A DNA stretch of 64,000 nucleotides, taken from positions 2,418,001 to 2,482,000 of the forward strand of contig BPJS01000001.1 in assembly GCA_026004735.1 (NCBI GenBank), written 5' to 3'. The stretch comes from Isosphaeraceae bacterium (GTDB taxonomy: Bacteria > Planctomycetota > Planctomycetia > Isosphaerales > Isosphaeraceae). This document shows positions 17,185 to 25,854 of this stretch, piece by piece; within the stretch, counting starts at the first letter, position 1, and each line of letters starts with the position of its first letter. Made by a program: the position numbers and the translations under genes. The notes under the pieces are model-generated. The model did no database searches, was not told the DNA's origin, and saw only the letters and a list, made by a program, of their open reading frames with translations.

Positions 17185-18054
17185 TCAATCATCGGCTCCG
17201 GGCGCCGGGGCTAGATCGGCACCGGCGCCCGGGTTGTCTGGCTTGAGAACCAATTCCATTTTGCCGGTCGCGATCCCCGTGGCGTGCCCGTTGGATTGCA
17301 ACTCGAGAGTGACGTCGATCGTCATCTGACCGCTTGTCCATACCCGCCGCGCGAGATCGAAGGCCTGCTCGCCGGAGACCTGGTAGGAGCCGCCCCGGAT
17401 ATCTCCTCCGGAACGGGGCTGGGGTTTGAGCTCGCCGGTCACTTTGACTCGCTCGGTACCGTCTGGGCCGATGCCGAGTTTTTCGTAATGCAGCGTGCCG
17501 GTGGCGAACTGGCCTTCGCCCATCGAAAGCCGCGCTGGGGCTTCCCAGACGCGCTGGCCGTCGGGGAAGGGGGGGTGAAACAGGCGCGTGTTTTCGACGA
17601 TTCCGTTCTCGACGAACGAGGAGGATTCGGGGACGAGCAGCTCGCGCGCTGGTTCGTTGCCGAGGGTGGCGGCCCTGAATCGCGCCATCGGCTTGCCGAA
17701 CTGATCCAGAGTCGCCTTCAATTCGCGGGGCGCCCGATCGTAGGCCAGGGTCTCGGCGCGTTGATCGCCCTGCTTGAATCGGGCTTCTTGCCGCGACAGG
17801 CTGACTTCCGAGATCGTCTTGCCCTCGCTTGAAACGGTCAGCTCCAAGCGTCGAATTGAAACCTCCTCGCCGCCCTCGATCGGCACGATGCTGTAGTGCA
17901 TTTGCGTCGAGGTCTCGAGCGGTTGGGCCTTCGGTTGCCCGGGGGATTTGACTTGGAGCCGGGCGCCGATCGTCAGTGTGTACGGCCACTCCTCGCCGCT
18001 GGCCGCGCCGCTCAGACCGATTGCGAGCACCAGGCCCATTGACACTGCACGCAT
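17185..18054 (-). CDS. Exported protein of unknown function
   Basis: 289 residues with a clear signal peptide (MRAVSMGLVLAIGLSGAASG). The mature part is rich in beta-strand-like alternating sequence and has no cysteine-based or catalytic motif I recognise; it resembles DUF6263-like secreted planctomycete proteins only in general style. The C-terminus ends in an Ala/Pro/Gly/Asp-rich tail. It stands alone between the convergent EF-hand gene and the next minus-strand group, 120 bp from the latter. Confidence 0.7.
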   Translation of the reverse strand: MRAVSMGLVLAIGLSGAASGEEWPYTLTIGARLQVKSPGQPKAQPLETSTQMHYSIVPIEGGEEVSIRRLELTVSSEGKTISEVSLSRQEARFKQGDQRAETLAYDRAPRELKATLDQFGKPMARFRAATLGNEPARELLVPESSSFVENGIVENTRLFHPPFPDGQRVWEAPARLSMGEGQFATGTLHYEKLGIGPDGTERVKVTGELKPQPRSGGDIRGGSYQVSGEQAFDLARRVWTSGQMTIDVTLELQSNGHATGIATGKMELVLKPDNPGAGADLAPAPGADD

Positions 18055-18174
18055 CGTCGTCGTCTCCGGAAGAGTCTCGGCCCCTCGGTCGGCTGCTGAC
18101 TCTACTGCGGCGACCCCAAGCCGGCAACCACAATCCGCCTCGGCCGCTCTCGGGGATCGACTTCCCGCCGGCTC

Positions 18175-19740
18175 TCAAAACTTCAAGGCATACCAGCGTA
18201 GCCGGACCATCAGATCGACCAGCCAGGGATGGCTCCACGGTCCCCGAATCGCATAGCCGACCGACATCACCGAGACCGCCAACACCACCAGGCACAGGAT
18301 TCGATACCAGCGGCGGTCGCCGCCCGGCTCAACGGCTCGCGGCAACACCACGAGCCAGAGCGGGAACAGCCAGAACAGCCAGCGCAGCCCCTGGGTCGAT
18401 CCGCCGTAGTTGCGCGCCTTGGGATTCCAGGCATAGAAGGCCAGCATCGCAGCGGTCATCACACCGACCAACGCGGCGATGAGCCGCATCCGGCGCCGCG
18501 GCTCAAAGAGCAGCATGGCCAGCCCCCCCACGGCCAGGAGCACAATCGGCGTCAGCGAGAAGATCCCGTGGTGGCCGAAAGTCATGTGGAACAGATAGAC
18601 CGGCCACGGTTCCGGATCCACGTTGAAGGCGTCGAACTCCAGCGGCGTCGCCCAGTAGCTGCCCTCGTAGAGATAGGAGCGCGTGCCAAACTCCTCGTAG
18701 ACGGGCATGAACTGCCCAAAGGCGAGTAGTTGCGTGGTTAGGAAGGCGACGGTCGGAATCGCCGCGGCTGGGACGCTTGCCCGCAGGGTCGAACCAGGCG
18801 AGCGTACCAGCAGGATCACCAGGATCGACAGGGTCAGGAGCGCCGCGGGGATCTCGTTGGCGGCCGCGAACGCGGCAAAGAAGCCGGCCGCCGCATAATA
18901 GCGCCGCTCGGTACGGCCGTCGGCGACGATTCGAATCAAGGCATAGACCGCAAAAAACGCGCTCCAGGCGGCCACGGTATGGTTGTTGAGCGTTTGCCCG
19001 AACGCAAACAGATACGTCCCCCAGGCCGCGGCGAACAGGCAGTAAAACCAGGTCCAATCATTGGCGGCGTGGCGGTCGAGCAGCCGGCGGTACAAGACCA
19101 GGCTCAGACCAAACGGAAGCACGTTCCAGAGCAGCAGAATTGGCTTGAAGTAATAGACATACGCCGGAAACTCGGCGTAGCCGCGTTCGGTGTCGGTGCG
19201 GCGGCGAGTCTCGAACCGGCCCGGTTCGACCTCGACCAGCTCTTCGACATTACGTGGCTCGCGCTTTTGCCGAAATACCATCGTCTCCAGCGGTACACCC
19301 GTGACGAGCCGGGCCGGCAGAAGCATGCCGGCAATGAGCGTCGGCAGCAGCGGCGGTTTCGACGAGTAGACCCGATCCCGGGCCTCGCCCTCCTTCCAGC
19401 TCGCCGGTGCCAGCATGTATTCGACCCGTCTGAGCAGCGAGGCGTCCGAACCTGGTTCGGTCAGCTTGTTGGACCGCAGGACCTTGTCCTGGGTCTTGTG
19501 CTGCCAAGGGCATTCGTCGATGGCATACGTGCCCCGCTCCACCAGCGACCAGACGGTACACCAGCGCGAGATGTCGTTTGCCTCAAGCTGCACCGGCGTC
19601 CGCAGGGTCATCCCGACCAGTTGGGCGGTCGCGACCCAGACGATCAGCGTTCCGACCAGACGGCGGGGCTCGGAGCGCTCGATCGGAGGCTCCGGCGGCA
19701 GGTCCACGTGGTCTGCATCGATATCAGAGAGTTGAGCCAT
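18175..19740 (-). CDS. Polytopic membrane protein, probable GT-C-type glycosyltransferase
   Basis: About 521 residues from the ATG at 19740, which overlaps the end of the upstream GT2 gene by 17 bp; an in-frame start at 19878 would run deep into that gene and is unlikely. Ten or more hydrophobic segments are visible. The first extracytoplasmic loop carries acidic residues (LEANDISRW and TYAIDECPW), as in GT-C glycosyltransferases that use polyprenyl-phosphate sugars. The direct coupling to a DPM1-like GT2 and a UPF0104 protein supports this, but no family name can be given from sequence alone. Confidence 0.7.
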   Translation of the reverse strand: MAQLSDIDADHVDLPPEPPIERSEPRRLVGTLIVWVATAQLVGMTLRTPVQLEANDISRWCTVWSLVERGTYAIDECPWQHKTQDKVLRSNKLTEPGSDASLLRRVEYMLAPASWKEGEARDRVYSSKPPLLPTLIAGMLLPARLVTGVPLETMVFRQKREPRNVEELVEVEPGRFETRRRTDTERGYAEFPAYVYYFKPILLLWNVLPFGLSLVLYRRLLDRHAANDWTWFYCLFAAAWGTYLFAFGQTLNNHTVAAWSAFFAVYALIRIVADGRTERRYYAAAGFFAAFAAANEIPAALLTLSILVILLVRSPGSTLRASVPAAAIPTVAFLTTQLLAFGQFMPVYEEFGTRSYLYEGSYWATPLEFDAFNVDPEPWPVYLFHMTFGHHGIFSLTPIVLLAVGGLAMLLFEPRRRMRLIAALVGVMTAAMLAFYAWNPKARNYGGSTQGLRWLFWLFPLWLVVLPRAVEPGGDRRWYRILCLVVLAVSVMSVGYAIRGPWSHPWLVDLMVRLRWYALKF

Positions 19741-20701
19741 GAGGAGTCTGCTCGGGAGATCGGGTCGCCAGGGCCTCGCCCTCCAGGCGATCGGCGACGC
19801 TGTAGGTCGGGTGGGTTCGGATATGGTACGACGTGACCAGCTCGGCCAGAATGCCCAGGCAGAGCAGTTGGACGCCAACGCCCAGCGCCGCGGCGCTGTA
19901 GGCCAGCAGCGGACGGCCGCCGATCGGTCCCTGTCCAGCGAGCCAGAGACCCGCCAGCCAACCCAGCCCCAGCAGCCCCAGGCCCATCAGCAGCAGCGCA
20001 GGCACTCCGAGCACATGCAGCGGCCGTTGGCCAAACCCGGTCAAAAACCGAACCGTCAGCAAGTCCAGGAATCCTTTGAACAGCCGGGACCAGCCGTACT
20101 TCGAGCGCCCATACTTCCGCGGGCGGTGACGGACCACCACCTCTCCGACCCGAAACCCCCGCGCCGCCGCCAGCACCGGAATGAACCGGTGCAGCTCGCC
20201 ATAAATATCCACCTCATCGAGCACGATTCGGCGATACGCCTTGAAGCCGCAGTTGTGGTCGTGGAGCCGACACCCCGTCAACCGACTGACCACGGCGTTG
20301 AATAACCGGCTCGGCCAGACCTTGTGCCAGGGATCGTGGCGAATTTGCTTCCATCCGCTCACCACGTCGTAACCCTCGTCGAGCCGCTCCAGAAACCGTG
20401 GTGCCTCGGCCGGGTCGTCCTGGAGGTCGGCGTCGAGGGTGAAGACAATCGCGCCCCGCGTCGAGCGGAACCCGGCGGTCAAGGCCGCTGCCTTGCCGAA
20501 ATTACGGCGAAAGCGGATCGCCCGCACCCGCGGCTCCCGCCGCGCTAGGGTGGTCAGGATCGACCACGAATCGTCCCGACTCCCATCGTCCACAAACATA
20601 AACTCGACGGCGCCTAAGGGCGTGAACGCGCGATCCAGCTCGGCCAGCAGCGGGGCCAGGCTCTCGGCTTCGTTGTAAACGGGGATGACGACGCTGATCA
20701 T
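19724..20701 (-). CDS. GT2 glycosyltransferase, DPM1/ArnC-like (polyprenyl-phosphate sugar synthase)
   Basis: 325 residues. The GT-A domain is at residues 1-220: SVVIPVYNEAESL start, FMFVDDGSRDDSW, the DADLQDDP metal site, and HDHNCGFKAYR. Two C-terminal transmembrane segments follow (about 230-290), as in enzymes that load a sugar onto undecaprenyl or dolichyl phosphate. Start ATG at 20701 overlaps the stop of the UPF0104 gene (ATGA), so the two are translationally coupled. Together with the polytopic protein downstream it suggests a flip-and-transfer system for lipid-linked sugar. Confidence 0.92.
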   Translation of the reverse strand: MISVVIPVYNEAESLAPLLAELDRAFTPLGAVEFMFVDDGSRDDSWSILTTLARREPRVRAIRFRRNFGKAAALTAGFRSTRGAIVFTLDADLQDDPAEAPRFLERLDEGYDVVSGWKQIRHDPWHKVWPSRLFNAVVSRLTGCRLHDHNCGFKAYRRIVLDEVDIYGELHRFIPVLAAARGFRVGEVVVRHRPRKYGRSKYGWSRLFKGFLDLLTVRFLTGFGQRPLHVLGVPALLLMGLGLLGLGWLAGLWLAGQGPIGGRPLLAYSAAALGVGVQLLCLGILAELVTSYHIRTHPTYSVADRLEGEALATRSPEQTPHGSTL

Positions 20702-21762
20702 GGCGATTCCGGTGGACTGGGGATGGTCAGGCGACCCGTCTCGACGCCGCGGCTCCGACCTGATCTCCAGCCCAGCACTCCGCAGGCGACCGCCGCTGCC
20801 AGCTCGCCAATCAGCCAGGTTAGCCGCAGCAAGAGGGCGGCAAGCACAGCTCGCTCATGATCCAGCACAACCCCCAAGCTCGTCCAGAGCACCCATTCCC
20901 GCACCCCCAGCCCGCCCGGAGCCACCGCCACCACGAAGCCGGCCACCGTCGCTAGAGCCACTGCCGCGACGATCGCCGGCATCTGCTCCCAGCCAAGCGC
21001 GGAGACCCCCAAGGCCCGAAGCGCCGCGTATTGGCTCACGCCCATGAGCAGCCACACCCCGGCATTCCAAATCAGCCCCACCCCGAGCAGTTGGGAGCTG
21101 AGCCGCGGCCAGGCCCCACTCCCCGCCCCGCGCAGCGTCGCGCTGGCAAGACCGGCCAGCCGCGGAAAGACCGGCGGGGCGGTCACGCCCAAAAACAGCG
21201 CAGCCAAGGCCGCACTCAGCCCCAGCAGGGAGACCGGTTGCTCGCCGAGCGGTCCCAGGCCCAGCCGCACCTCCCGGGCGGGGCTCAGCGCAAAGCCGAT
21301 CAGCGCTACGACCGCCCCTGAGGCCATCATCACCAGGGTCTCGTAGAGCGTGCCAAAAACCGCCGCCGCGGGCCGCGCTCCCGCCTTGCAGGCTAGCCCC
21401 GCCCGAATCACCACCACCATCGCCTTCCCCGGCACGTACTTCCCCAGATGACTGATCACGTACGCGCGGACCGCTGCCCCCGCGCCGATCGGCGTTGGAC
21501 TAGCCGCCATCACCCGGTGAAACCAAAACCCCGCGCCAATCAAACCGCCCACGTAGGCCAGTGCCGAACCCACGGCCCAACCCGCGTCGATCTCGACCGA
21601 CTCGCCCCGCGCCTGAAGCTGACTCCCGATCGAGACCACGTGCCAGCCGACCGCCACCACCACGACGATCCCCAGCACACGCTGAACTACCCGGATGACC
21701 CGTCGGCCGCGAACTCCGCTCAATCGTCTTGCCCCAGGGCGCGCTGAACCAGCCGACTCCAC
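20698..21762 (-). CDS. UPF0104/lysylphosphatidylglycerol synthase-TM family membrane protein
   Basis: 354 residues with about eight hydrophobic segments; it matches the UPF0104 (LPG_synthase_TM) family: SHLGKYVPGKAMVVVIRA near residue 90 and AVAPGGLGVREW near residue 285 are signature regions. Related proteins have been proposed to act as lipid or lipid-linked-sugar flippases, or as partners of glycosyltransferases. The start overlaps the end of the FHA gene by 43 bp; a later start cannot be excluded. It is followed by a DPM1-like GT2 with an ATGA overlap. Confidence 0.85.
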   Translation of the reverse strand: MESAGSARPGARRLSGVRGRRVIRVVQRVLGIVVVVAVGWHVVSIGSQLQARGESVEIDAGWAVGSALAYVGGLIGAGFWFHRVMAASPTPIGAGAAVRAYVISHLGKYVPGKAMVVVIRAGLACKAGARPAAAVFGTLYETLVMMASGAVVALIGFALSPAREVRLGLGPLGEQPVSLLGLSAALAALFLGVTAPPVFPRLAGLASATLRGAGSGAWPRLSSQLLGVGLIWNAGVWLLMGVSQYAALRALGVSALGWEQMPAIVAAVALATVAGFVVAVAPGGLGVREWVLWTSLGVVLDHERAVLAALLLRLTWLIGELAAAVACGVLGWRSGRSRGVETGRLTIPSPPESP

Positions 21763-22952
21763 CGCCTGCGCTGGTCGCGCTGCAATTGCTCCAGCCGACC
21801 GACAAGCAGCCGATGCAGGTCTTCGCCCTGCGACGGGTCGGGAATCGGCTCGTCGGAGACCCTTGGCCGGGACGGCGGATCCGACGTCGGAGATGGGGCC
21901 GGGTCTGCGGCCGGCGGCTCCAGCCGGCGCTCGACCCCCGTCGTCTCACGGGCTGCCAGCGCCTGCCGCAGTTCAGCCAGCTCGGCGCGAATCCGATCCA
22001 TTTCCTCGCGGTGCACCTGCCCGAGCCACCGGCCCATCATCCAGAGCGATTGCCGGACCTGCTCCAGAACATCGGCCTGCATCGCGCTGAATTGCTCGAC
22101 GAGCGTGGACGCAGGACCCACCGCCACGGGCGGCCCGCTGAGATCCCGCCGCCTCAGGCCACCGCCCGCCTGCTCCCCGAGGGGTCCGGCCGGCGGCTCA
22201 ATCCGCGGCGTAATCACCCACTCGCCCACTTCAAACGGTTCGCCATCCAGCAGCGGAACAAACCGACTGAGCTTCCCCCGCTCGCGCAGCCCACCACGCC
22301 CACCCAAACCGACCGCCCACGGCCCCCGCGGCGTGCGGATCAGTAAACATTCAAAGCCCGACACCCTCGTCGACTGGATCCGAACCTTGCACCCCGGCGC
22401 GGAGCCAACCAGGCTCACCAGATTACGCATCTCCCAGAGACTCGACCGAACCGACCGGCCCTCGAATTCGAGAACGAGTCGCGGTAGCAACTGGTGAACG
22501 AGCGGCCGCGAGGACGAGGGAAACTGACACCCGGGCGGCCAGGCGGCCGGTTCCGGCCAACTGTTGGCCGACTCCGCCGGCCGAACCTCCGCCGTCAATC
22601 GGTATGGCCCGATCTCCACCCATTCCTGGGACCTCAAGAGGCGGTCGCCCACACCAGCCTCCGACCGCGCCTGGCTCCTCCGACGTTCCAGATCGAGCCA
22701 GACCACCCGCCCGGCGATCACCACCAGCAAACCCTGGCGGCGACGGACAACCGAATCCTCCAGCAAAATCTCGGCGTTCGGATCCCGGCCCACCAGAGCC
22801 ACGGGGCTCTCGATCCGACGCTCTACCACCTCCTGGGCAGGATCCGCAGCGGACCCAACACGGACCCACAACGGCCCAGTCCCGCCGCACGCCGCGGCCA
22901 GCGACCGCCGGCGGTCATAACCGGAATCGTCGGAACATGCCGGCAGGCCCAC
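21720..22952 (-). CDS. FHA-like domain protein
   Basis: 410 residues. Two FHA-like beta-sandwich regions can be followed: residues about 30-120 (VALVGRDPNAEILLEDSVV) and about 160-250 (LVSLVGSAPGCKVRIQSTRV). FHA domains bind phosphothreonine and are abundant in planctomycetes together with Ser/Thr kinases. The C-terminal part is a helix-rich, Gln/Arg/Glu-rich stretch (DVLEQVRQSLWMM, AELAELRQALAARE) plus a Pro/Ser-rich linker, suggesting a coiled-coil or disordered scaffold. The second domain is weak, so this call is moderate. It heads a minus-strand unit with the membrane protein and glycosyltransferase genes. Confidence 0.65.
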   Translation of the reverse strand: MGLPACSDDSGYDRRRSLAAACGGTGPLWVRVGSAADPAQEVVERRIESPVALVGRDPNAEILLEDSVVRRRQGLLVVIAGRVVWLDLERRRSQARSEAGVGDRLLRSQEWVEIGPYRLTAEVRPAESANSWPEPAAWPPGCQFPSSSRPLVHQLLPRLVLEFEGRSVRSSLWEMRNLVSLVGSAPGCKVRIQSTRVSGFECLLIRTPRGPWAVGLGGRGGLRERGKLSRFVPLLDGEPFEVGEWVITPRIEPPAGPLGEQAGGGLRRRDLSGPPVAVGPASTLVEQFSAMQADVLEQVRQSLWMMGRWLGQVHREEMDRIRAELAELRQALAARETTGVERRLEPPAADPAPSPTSDPPSRPRVSDEPIPDPSQGEDLHRLLVGRLEQLQRDQRRRWSRLVQRALGQDD

Positions 22953-23051
22953 GCCATCCTCCCGGGCGACCCACGCTCAGGCTTGCCGCCCGGCTCTCCA
23001 TCCTGACCACGCCCCGGTCCCCAGACAAGCCGGAGAGAGTATTCCTGACCG

Positions 23052-23672
23052 TCAGTCGGAATCCGACCAGCACCTAGCCCGGGCCAACAGACGACGGCTG
23101 GCCAGAAAGTCCAGATCCAGGGCACTGACCGCTTTAATATAGCGGTCGGGGTGAAACGGTGAGCGGATCTGCGTCCGAATGGCTCGATGCAGCGCGACCG
23201 TCAAGCGATGGCTCATCACCGTGCCCCGCTGCGCGACGATCAATCCCGAAGCGGCGTCCACCAGGCTCACCCAGAGCAGAGCACCCTTGCCGGCCGGGAC
23301 CCGCGCCGGCGGCACATAGCACAACGCCCGTCCTGCGTTCCGCAACGGCCAGGCATACGGCAGCGTGAACCAGGGAGTTTTCGTCCCAAATCGACAGAGC
23401 AAAACCAGCAGCGGCCCCTCGACCACGAGGGCCAATTCGGCGGGCGTCGTCGCCACCGCCTGGACCAGCGCCGGCGAAGGATCGGGCTCGAGGATCGTCA
23501 CCGAGTGCCCGGCCCGGTCCAGACTGTAAATCGCGTCTGGCTCCCAACGAGTCACACCGGGACGCCATAGCTCTCCGACTCGATAGGACCGCACGGCATC
23601 GAGCCGGCAGACCACGAGGTGGCGCATCTCCCCGGACCAGGGCACCAGACGCTTGTTCGGCTCTGAGGTCAT
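23052..23672 (-). CDS. Hypothetical protein, no family recognised
   Basis: About 206 residues from the ATG at 23672 (MTSEPNKRLV); an in-frame start at 23717 exists but has no better ribosome site. The sequence has a beta-rich centre (LALVVEGPLLVLLCRFG, then TPWFTLPYAW) and a C-terminal helical part ending LARARCWSDSD. No signal peptide or transmembrane segment is convincing. It is separated from the FHA gene by about 100 bp and may be the first gene of that minus-strand unit. Function unknown. Confidence 0.6.
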   Translation of the reverse strand: MTSEPNKRLVPWSGEMRHLVVCRLDAVRSYRVGELWRPGVTRWEPDAIYSLDRAGHSVTILEPDPSPALVQAVATTPAELALVVEGPLLVLLCRFGTKTPWFTLPYAWPLRNAGRALCYVPPARVPAGKGALLWVSLVDAASGLIVAQRGTVMSHRLTVALHRAIRTQIRSPFHPDRYIKAVSALDLDFLASRRLLARARCWSDSD

Positions 23673-24545
23673 CTTCTCAACCCTCCCCGCCCCGCTGAAC
23701 GGCCTCGATCCAGTCACCGATCGAGCCGGGACGTCGCGGAGTCATAGAAATTAGCGAGCCACCAAAGCCGCCTCAGCACGTTGCTCTCTGCCTGGAAGAG
23801 CGTGAACCCCTCCTCAGCGTTGACACTCCCAAAGCGATTCGGGAGAGACGCTCAAATTGTCTCAAGATACGCGTTCATGCACTCATAGTGACAGCTCGAA
23901 AGCAGTCAACGACCTCGATCGCAACAAAGGGCAGACGGATGAGCGATGAGCTTCCCTCGCATGAAGCGTTCACCGCATGAATCACCCGTATTCGAATCAT
24001 CCATAACTACAATCATGAGCCTATCGAAGGCGATCCACCCCTTCAAGAGGCTGAGTGTTGCTTCTTCGAAACAAAGCCGTGCGGTCCGGACGCAAACGGA
24101 CGAGTCGGTGCGATCCTGGCGGGGCCTCGGAACGCGGGCGCTCGAGAGTCGTCGAAATCGTTTGCTACCTAAGCCGGTTGTGTCTCACGACCGGGTCAGG
24201 CCGGTGCGGGTCAGAGCCTTCGACTTGCCCTAAAACGTTTCGAGGCGAGTTGTTTTGACCCAATTGAGTTCGTCTTTGCGAACGGAACGTTTCGACGTAA
24301 TATAGTTAGGGTAGGACTATCGATTTCCTACCCGATCATTCGGTACATCGGGCCATCGCGGGCGAATCGGTCGACCTGAGATCACAACGAACACGCTCGC
24401 TGGGAATGGCTGGCCACCGCACTTGGTTTTGCTGCGGATCGACCTGGGACACGCAGAAGGACGTCCGACAGGATCATTTGGACAGATTGCCAGGCGACCG
24501 ACAGACCCGTTCGGTCGCACCATGGGATGCTCAGACGGAGGTTTT
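23673..24545 (+). other. Long intergenic region before the EPS locus
   Basis: About 870 bp without a credible gene; the open frame at 23946-24233 has no family resemblance or ribosome site and is rejected. Composition is visibly AT-richer than the surroundings, particularly 23840-24080 and 24240-24330. A possible promoter for the XRE regulator lies at 24276-24303. A 9-base direct repeat, ACGTTTCGA, occurs at 24235-24243 and 24287-24295. The region marks the left border of the EPS cluster. Confidence 0.5.
24276..24303 (+). promoter_or_regulatory. Possible promoter of the XRE regulator gene
   Basis: TTGCGA at 24276-24281 and TAATAT at 24298-24303 with a 16-bp spacer lie in the most AT-rich part of the gap, about 240 bases upstream of the regulator start. 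One copy of the ACGTTTCGA direct repeat lies inside the spacer. Confidence 0.3.
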
Positions 24546-24986
24546 ATGACTCTGGCGCGGAAAGTTCGACAGTTGCGGTATGCGAAAGGCTGGGGGCCGG
24601 ACGATCTGGCCGCCCGTGCCAACATCTCGAGAACGGCACTCTATCAGATTGAGTGTGGCAAGACCTCGACCCCCCGCGCAGCGACGCTCCGCCGAATCGC
24701 CCGCGCCCTTGGGGTCGGCCTTGAGCAGTTGCTCTCGGATGCCCACTCTCATCACGATGAAACCCCGACCGTCGACAAGCCGGCGGCGCACGAACCTGAT
24801 CCGATCGCCAACGGCAAGACTCACGGTTGGCCCGACGCCCTCGAAACCAATCCCCGGCTCCGAGACCTCGACCTGGAACGCAAGTTCCAGATCCTGCTCA
24901 ATTCGCCGCTCCGGGAGTCGATCGCCCGAATCGTCGACGAGAGCTATCGCCTCGTCGTTCGGGACCAGCGTCACGACCCAGTCTGA
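24546..24986 (+). CDS. XRE-family HTH regulator at the head of the EPS locus
   Basis: About 146 residues. The ATG at 24546 is chosen because GGAGGT is placed at 24537-24542 right before it; an in-frame start at 24423 would add 41 residues of unrelated sequence. Residues 1-62 form an XRE/HTH_3 domain (LRYAKGWGPDDLAARANISRTALYQIECGK). The remainder is acidic and may be disordered or an oligomerisation segment. Regulators of this type commonly stand upstream of planctomycete and proteobacterial EPS clusters, and the next gene is a NusG-like antiterminator, so a control role for the EPS locus is inferred. Confidence 0.85.
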   Translation: MTLARKVRQLRYAKGWGPDDLAARANISRTALYQIECGKTSTPRAATLRRIARALGVGLEQLLSDAHSHHDETPTVDKPAAHEPDPIANGKTHGWPDALETNPRLRDLDLERKFQILLNSPLRESIARIVDESYRLVVRDQRHDPV

Positions 24987-25205
24987 GGGCGAGCCTGCCT
25001 CAGCCCAAGAGACTCGGCCAGCCGCCAGGACATCGATCGTCCCCCCGTCTGGGCGACGTGGAGCGCAGGCCCTCCATAACCTCTTCCAGAGTCGGCCCAT
25101 CCGGCACTACGCCCGCCGAGGGTACCACTTCGACGCCGACTTCGCTGAGGCAAATTCGGTGCGGGGTTTTGGTCTGGCCCCTATATTGGTACAGGGAGCA
25201 GCCTC

Positions 25206-25829
25206 GTGCCACCGCATGGCTCTCCTTGGAACCGCGTCCGCCTACGCGTTCGACCCGGATTCATGCCCATTCTCCCCGCCGAGCCTGAGTTTTATCCCCA
25301 CGACCTCTGGTCGGTCCGCCAGGGACGACCAGCCTCGGGGTTGTGGTGGTGCTTGCACGTCAAGCCTCGACAGGAGAAGTCGGTCGCTCGGCACTTGCTC
25401 TTCCGGCGTATCGGTTTCTATCTGCCGCAAGCCTGGCGCGACCGCCGGACGCCCGCTGGGCGGCGGATTCGGTCCTTGATCCCTTTGTTTCCCGGTTACG
25501 TCTTTCTTCATGGGGACGAACGGGCGCGGCTCGAAGCTCTCCGCACAGAGCGCCTCGTCCGAGTGCTCGACGTCCCCGATCAGGACGATCTGATCGGCGA
25601 CCTGGTCCAGATTCAGCGGTTGATCGACTCCGGACTGCCGCTGATCCCCGAGCGGCAGCATCCGATCGGACATCGCGTGCGCATTCTCGAGGGTCCCCTG
25701 CGCGGGCTGGAGGGCACGGTCATCCGCCGGGGCGAGCGGGATCGGTTCACTGCGTTGGTCCGCTTCCTCGGCCAGGGTGCCTCGGTGGACCTGGCCGACT
25801 GGCAAGTCGAGGCCTGTGGTGCCGCCTGA
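25206..25829 (+). CDS. NusG/RfaH/UpxY-type transcription antitermination protein
   Basis: 188-207 residues: the GTG at 25206 has a GGGAG ribosome site eight bases upstream, while an ATG at 25263 (MPILPAEPEFY) is also possible; the shorter form covers the domain. The NGN domain is at about 40-140 (WWCLHVKPRQEKSVARHL, LIPLFPGYVFLHG). The C-terminal KOW domain is at about 155-200 (GHRVRILEGPLRGLEGTVI). Paralogs of NusG such as RfaH and UpxY increase read-through of long polysaccharide operons. Position directly before the EPS genes supports that role. The leader sequence it would recognise is not identified. Confidence 0.92.
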   Translation: MPPHGSPWNRVRLRVRPGFMPILPAEPEFYPHDLWSVRQGRPASGLWWCLHVKPRQEKSVARHLLFRRIGFYLPQAWRDRRTPAGRRIRSLIPLFPGYVFLHGDERARLEALRTERLVRVLDVPDQDDLIGDLVQIQRLIDSGLPLIPERQHPIGHRVRILEGPLRGLEGTVIRRGERDRFTALVRFLGQGASVDLADWQVEACGAA

Positions 25830-25854
25830 GCCTCCCGCAACAGGAACCGTGCCT

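Noticed and set aside
23946-24233. 95-codon open frame in the gap before the EPS locus
   Set aside because: No ribosome site, no hydrophobic or domain pattern, and composition like noncoding DNA of the gap.
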